The notes under the pieces: generated by a model | The model's input: only the letters and a program-made list of their open reading frames with translations | Databases searched by the model: none | What the model was told of the DNA's origin: nothing | Source of the DNA: CAVXFB01 sp963760935 | GTDB taxonomy: Bacteria > Planctomycetota > Planctomycetia > Pirellulales > Thermoguttaceae | Length of the DNA stretch: 64,000 nucleotides | Assembly: GCA_963760935.1 (NCBI GenBank) | Contig: CAVXFB010000003.1 | Coordinates: forward strand, 62,001-126,000 | Direction: 5' to 3' | In this document: piece by piece, positions 47,745 to 55,932 of the stretch | Position numbering within the stretch: the stretch's first letter is position 1 | Layout: each line of letters starts with the position of its first letter | Position numbers and translations under genes: made by a program

Positions 47745-49019
47745 CTATTGGGCTTGCGACGACACCGGTAGGGCTCCGGATCCTGACACCTGGAACGACA
47801 GTTTGCGGATGTTCTCGGATAACGTCCTTGGAAAGAGATGCTGATACCTGCGGCGCATGGCCTCGGTCGTATGGCCCATCCAGCGGTCGATGATCCGCTG
47901 GTCGACGCCTTGCATGGCCAGATTCGAGGCGAAACTATGTCGGAAGGTATGGAATCCGATGACAGTCTTCTTCTTGCCCGAGGGCATCTTTTGCTCCCAT
48001 TGGCTCCCTTTTAACGCACGGCGGAATGCGTCATTTGCCTGGTGAATCGTTAGAGGCTGAAGTGTGTCGGCGCGGCCAATAACATACTGTCCGGATTTTC
48101 GTTGTTTGCGATATTCCGCAAGGATGCACTCCAATTCTGGATGAAGGTCAATCTCGCGGGCGGTCTCCTTGCGTTGACGGCTCTGTTTCCGACTCCGCGC
48201 CGTAACGACTTTGCGGCCAAAATCCACGTCCAACCAGCGCAGTCGCATCATTTCGCCCCTTCGCATGCCCGTGTAAGCCACGACGGCGAACATGGGATGG
48301 ATGAAGTCATCCTTACTCCGAGCCTTCACCATTGAGAGGATCTTGCTGATCTGCTCTTGGTCGAGGTACAAGCACTCCCAGATCTCTGGAATCTCGCTTT
48401 CGTCGATTTCGCCTCTGCGAATGATCCCTTCAATTTCTTCGAGCGTGCGAAATGGCGGCCGTTCCCGATCGATCTTGACCTGTGGCAAGTCCCGGGCTGG
48501 CGACGACGTCAGGTATTCTTGCTTCGTTGCCCATTTGAAGAACGACAGTAGCGTGCGTCGCTCCTTGTTGACCGTGGCACCGCTGACAAGTCCCAAGCGT
48601 TTTCGCAAGGCGCTTTCCAGCTCTCGATGCCCGAGGCGGTCGATCCGAACCTCGGCAGCAGCGCCGAGACACTCTGCAATGTTTTGCAGATGGATTCGCT
48701 CGCCCTCTATCGTGGATGGTGCCTTGAAGTCGTTGTGGGCCGTGAGATATTTTTCTAGAACTTCGCAAAAAGTGAGGACCAACCGCTGCTCCACGTTGCG
48801 GACTGGTGCCGCGTCACCCCAGACAACATAGTCACCGGGATCGACGTTCGGCGGGATCTGCTTTCGCCCCCGAAGCAAGGCGTGGATGCGGCTTTCAACA
48901 TCATGGAGGGCCGCCTCGGCATCCCCTCGATCACTTGTTTTGAGCGACTTCTTGTATTCGGTGCCCTGGTACGTAAAACGCGCAAGGAACCACCGGCCTT
49001 TTCGGGCGAGATGGGCCAT
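47745..49019 (-). CDS. Tyrosine recombinase (integrase) of the element
   Basis: 424 residues; GGAGG before the ATG at 49019. The N-terminal DNA-binding arm and core-binding SAM-like domain (about 80-175) are followed by the catalytic domain with Arg253 (YTGMRRGEMMRLRW), His357-x-x-Arg360 (FHTFRHSFASN), His383 (MGHTTEAM) and the nucleophile Tyr392 (RRRYQHLF). It lies 178 bp from the 3' end of a tRNA-Leu gene on the same strand, the classic position for tRNA-site integration. It is the first gene of the element as read from the tRNA. Confidence 0.93.
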   Translation of the reverse strand: MAHLARKGRWFLARFTYQGTEYKKSLKTSDRGDAEAALHDVESRIHALLRGRKQIPPNVDPGDYVVWGDAAPVRNVEQRLVLTFCEVLEKYLTAHNDFKAPSTIEGERIHLQNIAECLGAAAEVRIDRLGHRELESALRKRLGLVSGATVNKERRTLLSFFKWATKQEYLTSSPARDLPQVKIDRERPPFRTLEEIEGIIRRGEIDESEIPEIWECLYLDQEQISKILSMVKARSKDDFIHPMFAVVAYTGMRRGEMMRLRWLDVDFGRKVVTARSRKQSRQRKETAREIDLHPELECILAEYRKQRKSGQYVIGRADTLQPLTIHQANDAFRRALKGSQWEQKMPSGKKKTVIGFHTFRHSFASNLAMQGVDQRIIDRWMGHTTEAMRRRYQHLFPRTLSENIRKLSFQVSGSGALPVSSQAQ

Positions 49020-49197
49020 GGTTTCGCCTCCGTGAGTGAGGTCATCACGGCAGAAGCGCGTCTACGTCGCGTTGAGGCCCAAATTAGCTACACAACGCAA
49101 CATGAACGCCCGTGACGGCACCTATCCGGCACCATCCATTATATGCGATAGATAGACCTGCGACAACTAATAACGCAAGTCTTTACTAGATAAGAAG

Positions 49198-49280
49198 TAC
49201 CGGAGGTCGGACTTGAACCGACACCCTCTTGCGAGGACTGGATTTTGAGTCCAGCGCGTCTGCCATTCCGCCACTCCGGC
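49198..49280 (-). tRNA. tRNA-Leu (anticodon CAA)
   Basis: 83 nt. Acceptor GCCGGAG pairs with CTCCGGT (one G-U). The anticodon stem-loop is CTGGA-CTCAAAA-TCCAG with anticodon CAA. There is a long variable arm (CCTCGCAAGAGG) and T loop GGTTCAAGTCC. CCA is not encoded. It is the probable attachment site of the neighbouring element. Confidence 0.95.
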
Positions 49281-50121
49281 AAAGCTATTGGCAGAAAAAA
49301 GCCATATCTACGCGAATTTTTTGCCCTGCTAGCTACTGTAATGGGGGGTGCTGCTCGCTAACCTGTCCCCGGAGCGTCCCATCATCCAACTAGAGCGGGA
49401 TCGATGGCACGCTACGGAACGCAGTATTCATGCGGATGCCAAATCCTACCACAAAGAATCTCACCGCGCCTGGCATGTCAATCTAAACGGCCGACGTAAG
49501 CGCCTTGCCATCGAAGCAAAGGGCGAACAAGCCGCGTACGTAAATATGACAAACTCATGGCAGGACGTCAACCCGTTGCCAATGGCGATCCGGTGGCGGG
49601 GCTGTTGGACCGGTTCCTCGAACATCAGAAGTCCAAGTCAGCCAGTGCTACATATCAATTCCATCACAATGCCCTGGACTCGTTTGACATTTGCCAACGT
49701 CTTGCACTGAAGCAACCTGAAGGTCCAATGCTCCGCACGTCTGCCGGCAAGCCTTGACCTCGGCGTGCCCTTTCGTTCCGCCAATACCGGCTGTCTGGAA
49801 AACTTGGCTTCGACATTTGCCATTACGCCATACGTAAAACGCCTGGGCTAGAGAAAACTCTCGGACCACCCCCTTCCGGGAACCCCGTGAATTTCCCACC
49901 CACAATCAAGACGCTCACAGCTAGGACACTACCTGGCCGCCGTTCGGCTTTACATCGAGCACCGTTTCTGCTGAAATGGCTGATTCGGTCTGGCGGTTGC
50001 AGAAAGCGACTTCCCTCGCCAGACAAATAGGTACTGGTGACCGGCCACTGGAGTGGCCCATTGCAAAGAGCGACTAGACTTCCGCCACACGTTGACGGCT
50101 ACTAATAATCGAGGCGCATCG
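49281..50121. other. Region between tRNA-Leu and hydrogenase operon
   Basis: Contains the remnant of a second recombinase (49432-49757). From 49760 to 50121 I see no gene; it should hold the promoter of the hydrogenase operon. Confidence 0.5.
49432..49757 (+). pseudogene. Second recombinase, N-terminal remnant
   Basis: Two frames together give KSYHKESHRAWHVNLNGRRK and, shifted, GDPVAGLLDRFLEHQKSKSA then SATYQFHHNALDSF. This looks like the start and arm-binding region of a planctomycete phage-type integrase. The catalytic domain is absent. It lies on the other side of the tRNA-Leu gene and faces away from it. Confidence 0.5.
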
Positions 50122-52305
50122 TTGACAAATACCGTTTCTGAACAATTTCAAGCCCTTGCCAAGAAGGCCGATGCGACGTTGCGGCAGCGCGCGGCCGATA
50201 AGCTGATTCGTATTCAAGTCGGCTCGGCCACCTGCGAAAATGCCGCCGGCAGCAATGACGTCGTCGACGAGTTTCGCAAGCATATCACGGCTTCTGGCCG
50301 TCAGGATATAGTTCTGCATCAGACTGGCTGCACCGGCCGTTGCAGCCGCGAGCCGATCGTCGGCGTCTTCGTGCCCGGCGAAATGCCGGTCAAGTATCAG
50401 AGCGTCAATCGCGAACTGGTGCACACGATCTTCACGCAGCACGTGCAGCAGGGCAAGCCCGTGCTCGAACATATTCTCGATGGCCCGATCGAGAAGCTTG
50501 CCCGGTATGAATTGCTCGTATGCGGCAGCTTGCGCTGCGGCTGGAAGGGTCAGCAGCCATTTGAAGATGTGCTGAAGGAAAAGCTTCTTGCCGCCAACTT
50601 GTCGGCCGAACAGGTCCGCGTGACGCGCGCCAGTTGTTTCGGCGCATGCAACACGGCCGAAGCCGGCCAATTCTCGCATGTTTTAGTGCGGCCCGACAAA
50701 GTGCTGTATCGCGTGAAAGATGAAGCACAACTGGATGAGATCATTCGCGAACACCTCATTGGCGGCCGGCCGGTTGCTGGACTGGAAGTGCCCGGCAAGA
50801 CGGTGGGCCGAAAGTTTTTGGAGTTGTACGGCGACGTGGCCTTCTTCAATCGCCAAAGCCGGGTAGCTTTGCGGCACTGCGGCATCGTTAATCCGGATAG
50901 CATTGAAGAGTATTTCCACTACAGCGGGTTCCAAGCCTTGGCCACGGTGCTCGCGAAGAATAAGCCGGAATGGGTGATCGACGAGATTACCCGCTCGAAA
51001 CTCCGCGGCCGCGGCGGCGGCGGCTATCCGACGGGCCAAAAATGGCGGATGGGCTTTGGTGCGGCCGAAAAGACCCGTTATCTCATCTGCAACGCCGACG
51101 AGGGCGACCCCGGCGCATTCATGGATCGCAGCATGCTGGAGAGCGATCCACTGAATGTTGTTGAGGGGATGATCATCGGCGGCTTCGCCATCGGTGCGCA
51201 GCAGGGCTTCTTCTACGTTCGCGCCGAATATCCCATGGCGATCGAGCGCATCGAGCGGGCAATCGAGCAGTGTCGCCAATGGGGACTCCTGGGCAAGGAC
51301 ATCCTCGGCTCCGGATTCGATTTTGATTTGGAAATCCGCCTGGGCGCCGGGGCGTTTGTGTGTGGCGAAGAGACCGCGCTCATACATTCGATCGAGGGCG
51401 AGCGCGGCCAGCCCCGCGTGCGCCCGCCCTATCCCACAGAAAGCGGCCTATGGGGCAAGCCCACGGTAATCAACAACGTCGAGACCTTTGCTAACATCCC
51501 GGCGATTATCAATTACGGGGCCGAATGGTTCGCCCGGATGGGAACGGAAAGAAGCGGCGGCACGAAAGTTTTCGCCCTGGCCGGAAAGATCCGTCACACG
51601 GGCCTGGTTGAAGTGCCGATGGGCACCACGCTCCGCACGGTGATCTACGACATCGGCGGCGGCGTGGCCAGCGACCGGCAACTCAAGTCGGTGCAAACCG
51701 GCGGGCCGGCCGGCGGCTGCATCCCCGCCAAGTGGATCGATCTGGCCGTCGACTTCGACAGCCTCGCAAAAGCCGGCTCGATCATGGGCAGCGGCGGCAT
51801 GATCGTGCTCGACGAAGACGATTGCATGGTCGACATTGCCAAGTATTTCATGAGCTTTTCGCAGGACGAATCGTGCGGCAAATGCACACCCTGTCGCGAA
51901 GGCACGACGCGGATGCTCGAAATCCTTGACCGGATCACCACCGGCAAAGGCACACTCGAAGACCTCGACAAACTGAAGCGGCTAGGCCTCTTAATGAAGC
52001 GGGCGTCGTTGTGCGGCTTGGGCCGAGCAGCCGCCAATCCCGTGCTGAGCACGCTTGAGCATTTCCACGATGAGTACGTCGCCCACGTCACCGAGAACAA
52101 GTGCCCGGCGCACAAGTGCAAGGCCCTGATCCGTTACGAGATCGACCCGTTGAAGTGCGTCGGCTGCACGGTTTGCGCCAGAAACTGTCCGGTGACGTGC
52201 ATCGACGGAGTGCGCAAAGAGACGCACGTCATCGACCAGTTGCGCTGCATCAAGTGTGGCAAGTGCTTCGAGGTGTGCCGGTTTAATGCGGTGCAAAAAT
52301 TGTAG
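50122..52305 (+). CDS. hydB: [FeFe] hydrogenase NAD(H)/flavin subunit (HydB/HndC type)
   Basis: I choose TTG at 50122 (GAGG 7 bases upstream), giving 727 residues. It has two thioredoxin-like ferredoxin domains: the first (28-120) with Cys38, 70, 74, the second (128-215) with Cys134, 139, 172, 176 for a 2Fe-2S cluster. Then the NuoF-like core with FMN site GRGGGGYPTGQKW (296-308) and NAD site GAGAFVCGEE (408-417), a 4Fe-4S cluster (Cys585, 588, 591, 631), and two ferredoxin clusters (Cys679-689, 709-719). It passes electrons between NAD(H), ferredoxin and the HydA subunit, as in bifurcating hydrogenases. First gene of the operon. Confidence 0.93.
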   Translation: MTNTVSEQFQALAKKADATLRQRAADKLIRIQVGSATCENAAGSNDVVDEFRKHITASGRQDIVLHQTGCTGRCSREPIVGVFVPGEMPVKYQSVNRELVHTIFTQHVQQGKPVLEHILDGPIEKLARYELLVCGSLRCGWKGQQPFEDVLKEKLLAANLSAEQVRVTRASCFGACNTAEAGQFSHVLVRPDKVLYRVKDEAQLDEIIREHLIGGRPVAGLEVPGKTVGRKFLELYGDVAFFNRQSRVALRHCGIVNPDSIEEYFHYSGFQALATVLAKNKPEWVIDEITRSKLRGRGGGGYPTGQKWRMGFGAAEKTRYLICNADEGDPGAFMDRSMLESDPLNVVEGMIIGGFAIGAQQGFFYVRAEYPMAIERIERAIEQCRQWGLLGKDILGSGFDFDLEIRLGAGAFVCGEETALIHSIEGERGQPRVRPPYPTESGLWGKPTVINNVETFANIPAIINYGAEWFARMGTERSGGTKVFALAGKIRHTGLVEVPMGTTLRTVIYDIGGGVASDRQLKSVQTGGPAGGCIPAKWIDLAVDFDSLAKAGSIMGSGGMIVLDEDDCMVDIAKYFMSFSQDESCGKCTPCREGTTRMLEILDRITTGKGTLEDLDKLKRLGLLMKRASLCGLGRAAANPVLSTLEHFHDEYVAHVTENKCPAHKCKALIRYEIDPLKCVGCTVCARNCPVTCIDGVRKETHVIDQLRCIKCGKCFEVCRFNAVQKL

Positions 52306-52375
52306 GGTCTAGGGACTGAAAACGAGGGGTGGTTGCTTCACCAGCCATTTGATGAGAAAGCGACGTACGTAACCG

Positions 52376-54139
52376 ATGGCCAATCGCAAAAATAAGATCT
52401 CTTTGACGATCGACGACACGCCGATTCAGGTCGACGCGGGCGCGACGATCATGGAAGCGGCAGAGCAATTGGGAATTCGCATTCCCCGCCTCTGCTACCA
52501 TCCCGATCTGAGTCTGGCCGGTTCGTGCCGGGTGTGCGTCGTTGACGTCAAGGGTATGGGCTACTACATGGCGGCGTGCAGCTCGCAGGTCTGGGAAGGG
52601 ATGGAGGTGCAGACCAACTCGCCCGAAATCCGCCAGGCTCGCCGCGACATCGTCGAGCTGCTGTGCGACAACCACAACATGGATTGCCAGTGTTGCGAGC
52701 GCGACGGGCACTGCGAGCTACAAAATCTGGCCTATTCGTTGGGCGTTCGTGCACGACATTTTGAAGGCCGCCGCAAGCGATTCCCCGTCGAGCTTTCCAG
52801 CCATAGCGTGGTGCGCGACAGCGAAAAGTGCGTCCTCTGTGGCCGCTGCGTCCGCGTGTGCGCCGAAATCCAAGGCGTTTACAACCTGAGCCAGCACGGC
52901 CGGGGGTTCACGACGGTCGTCGCCCCGGCGCACATGGCCAACATGGACGACTCCGTGTGTATCCAGTGTGGTCAGTGTATCAACGTCTGCCCAACGGCCG
53001 CGTTCCTGGAAAAGCGCAGCGCTGGGCAAGTGTGGGAGGCATTGGCCAATCCCGAGATTCACGTGGTCGTGCAAACCGCGCCCTCGATCCGCGCAGCCAT
53101 CGGCGAGGGCTTCGGGCTGCCACCCGGGACGCCGGCCACGGGGCAGATGATCACGGCCCTACGGCGACTGGGTTTCGATCGCGTGTTCGACACCGACTTC
53201 GGAGCCGACCTGACGATCATCGAGGAAGCACACGAGTTCCTCACACGCCTAGAGGACGGGCCGTTGCCAATGATTACCTCGTGCTCGCCGGGCTGGATCA
53301 GCTTCATGGAGAAGTTTTATCCGGAGCTGATTCCACACGCGTCGACGTGCCGCTCGCCGATGTCGATGCTCTCGGTGCTGGCCAAGACGTACTATGCCGA
53401 GAAGGTGGGCATCGACCCGAAGAAGATTTTCATGGTGGCGGTGATGCCCTGCGTGGCGAAGAAATACGAGGCCTGCCGGCCCGAGCATATGGACGCCGAG
53501 GGCCGTCCATACACGGACGTCGTGGTCACCACGCGCGAATTGATCTGGATGATCAAGTGCTATGGGATCAGCTTCAAAGCGTTGCCGGCTGGCGAGTTCG
53601 ACGCCCCGCTAGGATTGGCCAGCGGCGCCGGCGACATCTTCGGAACCACCGGCGGTGTGATGGAGGCCACTTTGCGCGCCGCCAGCGAACTGGTCACCGG
53701 CAAACCGGCCGACCGACTCGAATTTACCGAGGTCCGCGCCGTCGAGGGGCTGCGCGAGACGTTTGTGGCCATCGGCGAACACAACATCCATGTAGGCGTG
53801 GCCAACGGACTGACCAATGCCAAGATCTTGCTCGATAAAGTGAAGGCCGGCAAAGAACAGTTTCACGTCATCGAGGTGATGGCGTGTCCCGGCGGCTGCA
53901 TCGGCGGCGGTGGCCAGCCCTACCCGCCGGAAGACGTCAAAGTGCTCGATCCCGACCTGCTCCGCCGCCGGGCCAGCGCGCTGTATACCATTGACAGCGG
54001 CAAGAAACTCCGCAAGTCGTATGAGAACCCGGCGATCGAGGAGGTTTACGACTCGTTTCTCGGTGGTCCGGGCACCGACAAGGCACATGCCTTGCTCCAT
54101 ACACATTACCATCCGCAACTGCCGCGAGGCGTTCGCTGA
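52376..54139 (+). CDS. hydA: [FeFe] hydrogenase catalytic subunit (HydA/HndD type)
   Basis: 587 residues. N-terminal 2Fe-2S domain (Cys40, 51, 54, 68), His-ligated 4Fe-4S (His100, Cys104, 107, 113), two 4Fe-4S clusters (Cys152-162; 195-205), then the H-cluster domain: L1 TSCSPGW (301-307), L2 MPCVAKKYEA (357-366), L3 EVMACPGGCIGGGGQP (500-515) and a C-terminal small-subunit-like tail. It makes or uses H2. L1 has Ser where textbook enzymes have a second Cys (TSCCPGW). Maturation needs HydE, HydF and HydG, which are not in the window. It lies 70 bp after hydB. Confidence 0.95.
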   Translation: MANRKNKISLTIDDTPIQVDAGATIMEAAEQLGIRIPRLCYHPDLSLAGSCRVCVVDVKGMGYYMAACSSQVWEGMEVQTNSPEIRQARRDIVELLCDNHNMDCQCCERDGHCELQNLAYSLGVRARHFEGRRKRFPVELSSHSVVRDSEKCVLCGRCVRVCAEIQGVYNLSQHGRGFTTVVAPAHMANMDDSVCIQCGQCINVCPTAAFLEKRSAGQVWEALANPEIHVVVQTAPSIRAAIGEGFGLPPGTPATGQMITALRRLGFDRVFDTDFGADLTIIEEAHEFLTRLEDGPLPMITSCSPGWISFMEKFYPELIPHASTCRSPMSMLSVLAKTYYAEKVGIDPKKIFMVAVMPCVAKKYEACRPEHMDAEGRPYTDVVVTTRELIWMIKCYGISFKALPAGEFDAPLGLASGAGDIFGTTGGVMEATLRAASELVTGKPADRLEFTEVRAVEGLRETFVAIGEHNIHVGVANGLTNAKILLDKVKAGKEQFHVIEVMACPGGCIGGGGQPYPPEDVKVLDPDLLRRRASALYTIDSGKKLRKSYENPAIEEVYDSFLGGPGTDKAHALLHTHYHPQLPRGVR

Positions 54140-54157
54140 GCACCTGCACCAACAATT

Positions 54158-54213
54158 GTAGGGTCCGCCTCGCGGACCATGAAAAATGGACTGGTCCGCG
54201 GGGCGGACCCTAC
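54158..54213. repeat. Long hairpin repeat between hydA and hydC
   Basis: GTAGGGTCCGCC-T-CGCGGACCA, loop of 12, TGGTCCGCG-G-GGCGGACCCTAC: 21 pairs with a single mismatch. It sits 18 bp after the hydA stop codon inside the operon. It resembles REP/MITE-like dispersed hairpins and may modulate relative expression of hydC or stabilise the upstream mRNA. Confidence 0.75.
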
Positions 54214-54277
54214 GATGTTACGAGTACGGTGGCTGGTCCCAGCACACTCCACGCATTGACGGCCCTGAGGCATTTCG

Positions 54278-54835
54278 ATGAGCACCTGCACTGACAACTG
54301 GGAACAAGTAGAGGCCGCCGCCAAGTTGGTCCTTGGCGAGCCGATCGTGGAACTGATCGCGAAGTATCGCTGCCAGCCGCGGCCAGAAAGCCAACTGATC
54401 GCCGTATTGCACAAAGTGCAATCGCAATTTGGCTATCTGGCCGAAGCGCATCTCGATGCGGTTGCGCAACTCTTGCAGGTGCCGGCGGCCAAGGTGGCCG
54501 GCGTGGCGAGCTTCTATCACTTCTTCCGCCTGAAACCCCGCGGCAAGTTCATGATCAATGTGTGCCTCGGCACGGCCTGCTATGTCAAAGGGGCAGACCG
54601 CGTGGCGCAGAGGATCATTGAGGAACTGGGGATTACCTGGGGCGAGACGAGCAAGGACGGCGTTTTCACCCTCGAAGGCGCTCGCTGCCTCGGCACCTGC
54701 GGCCTGGCTCCGGTGGTGATGATCGACAACGTGATCCACGGCGACATCACCCCCGATCAAGTGCCCGCGCTCTTGGAGAAGTATCTGAAGAAGGCCAAGG
54801 AGCAGGGCGCGCGGCCGGCAGTAGTTGGCGGATAG
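54278..54835 (+). CDS. hydC: [FeFe] hydrogenase subunit, NuoE-like (HydC/HndA type)
   Basis: 185 residues, GAGG before the ATG. Helical N-domain (LIAVLHKVQSQFGYLAEAHL, VAGVASFYHFFRLKPRGKF) followed by a thioredoxin-like 2Fe-2S domain with Cys96, 101 (NVCLGTACYVKGAD) and Cys137, 141 (EGARCLGTCGLAPVV), all four ligands present. It completes the HydABC set; HydC and HydB together form the NAD(H) module. Confidence 0.94.
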   Translation: MSTCTDNWEQVEAAAKLVLGEPIVELIAKYRCQPRPESQLIAVLHKVQSQFGYLAEAHLDAVAQLLQVPAAKVAGVASFYHFFRLKPRGKFMINVCLGTACYVKGADRVAQRIIEELGITWGETSKDGVFTLEGARCLGTCGLAPVVMIDNVIHGDITPDQVPALLEKYLKKAKEQGARPAVVGG

Positions 54836-55077
54836 TGGCCGGCAACAGCACGCCAATACCCGCTCATGCCCGGAAATCTCGACAGACACCGTGGCGACTT
54901 GTGCAAGCTCGTGCGGCTCGGCGAACGCGCGTTTTGAAACGAGCGTCTTCGACTGCGAGCTCGATGCTTGCCGACATCCGCAATCTCTGTGGCCACAACA
55001 AAAGTCGCGAAGCTACGCCCGAAGAAGTTGAAGAACTGATCGTAGGCGTCGACCAAATCGTGAGGACGCTATTCTAG
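54835..55077 (+). CDS. Possible small protein after hydC
   Basis: An 80-codon frame starts at a GTG one base into the hydC stop codon. The first half is Arg/Ala/Thr-rich and unlike a real protein. The second half (SMLADIRNLCGHNKSREATP, EEVEELIVGVDQIVRTLF) looks more natural. A competing frame reads CPEISTDTVATCASSCGS. I am not convinced either is expressed. Confidence 0.25.
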   Translation: MAGNSTPIPAHARKSRQTPWRLVQARAARRTRVLKRASSTASSMLADIRNLCGHNKSREATPEEVEELIVGVDQIVRTLF

Positions 55078-55137
55078 AGTAGCAAGCACGCTCCGTGTGC
55101 CGTCCGTCGCAACGGCATGCGGAGCATGCCTGCTACT
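55078..55137. repeat. Imperfect hairpin repeat after hydrogenase operon
   Basis: AGTAGCAAGCACGCTCCGTG... pairs with CGGAGCATGCCTGCTACT: about 26 pairs with few mismatches around the loop CCGTCGCA. It lies between the convergent hydC and ACT-protein genes and could act as a two-way terminator. Confidence 0.65.
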
Positions 55138-55143
55138 TATGCT

Positions 55144-55596
55144 TCACCGCGTCAGCACCGGCCGGCGGAAGGGCATCTTCTTTCTGACCGTGCCGTTCTC
55201 GCTGAGCACACGCTGGGCCTTGGCCAGATCGTTGACGCGGATCACGGCTGAAACGCCCCCTTTCTGTTTGCCGCCCACGTTGAACGAGCAATAGGCGTAG
55301 TCGATGTTAAGATGTTCGGCAGCGATCTTCTCACAGATGTTGCGGAACGCGCCTGCCTGACTGGGTACCTCGACCAACAACACGTCGGCCGCTTCGTAAC
55401 GCATGTTTATCTTGTCCAAGACCGTCGTAGCAGCGTCAAAATCGTCGGGCACGAAGCGGACCGATCCCCGGTCGCCGGAATCCATGACCGCCAGAGCCCG
55501 AAAGTTCACCTTGCCCTTGTTGAGTGCCGCCAGCATATCAGCAAGTCGTCCCGGCTTGTTGATCAACGAAACCGACAGTTGCTTGGCCGTTTGCAT
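55144..55596 (-). CDS. Tandem ACT-domain protein
   Basis: 150 residues from the ATG at 55596 (AAGGA upstream; longer upstream frame ignored). Two ACT domains: QLSVSLINKPGRLADMLAAL, NKGKVNFRALAVMDSGDRGS in the first, and LLVEVPSQAGAFRNICEKIA, LNIDYAYCSFN in the second. Stand-alone ACT pairs bind amino acids and regulate transport or biosynthesis. No partner gene is adjacent. Clear family, unknown ligand. Confidence 0.88.
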   Translation of the reverse strand: MQTAKQLSVSLINKPGRLADMLAALNKGKVNFRALAVMDSGDRGSVRFVPDDFDAATTVLDKINMRYEAADVLLVEVPSQAGAFRNICEKIAAEHLNIDYAYCSFNVGGKQKGGVSAVIRVNDLAKAQRVLSENGTVRKKMPFRRPVLTR

Positions 55597-55932
55597 CTCG
55601 CCGATCCTTTCGTGAAATGGTGCGCAAAATACGAGTGTCCAAACCAGGGGTACGGATCGAACGCCACCCGTAGGAAGCATAACAATGCCGCACAGGCGGT
55701 CAAATCCGGTCGGTCCTATGCGAGGAATTCCAAGGCGGACATTTTCCCCAATCTTCCTTTGTTTCGCGATTCCCCGCCAAAGTGGGGCCGATCGGGCCAC
55801 GCTCAAAAGGAACGACGGACGTCGGCGACACGACGGGGAACTATGCGTGGCACTGGACCGTCTCATATTCGTCCTGCTAACAAGACGCGTTTTCGCCCAA
55901 AATAACCCACGACCAGTGATAGGGAGACCATC
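55597..55932. other. Divergent intergenic region
   Basis: Lies between the ACT-protein start (minus) and the VIT/VWA gene (plus); promoters expected. No gene or clear repeat seen. Confidence 0.45.
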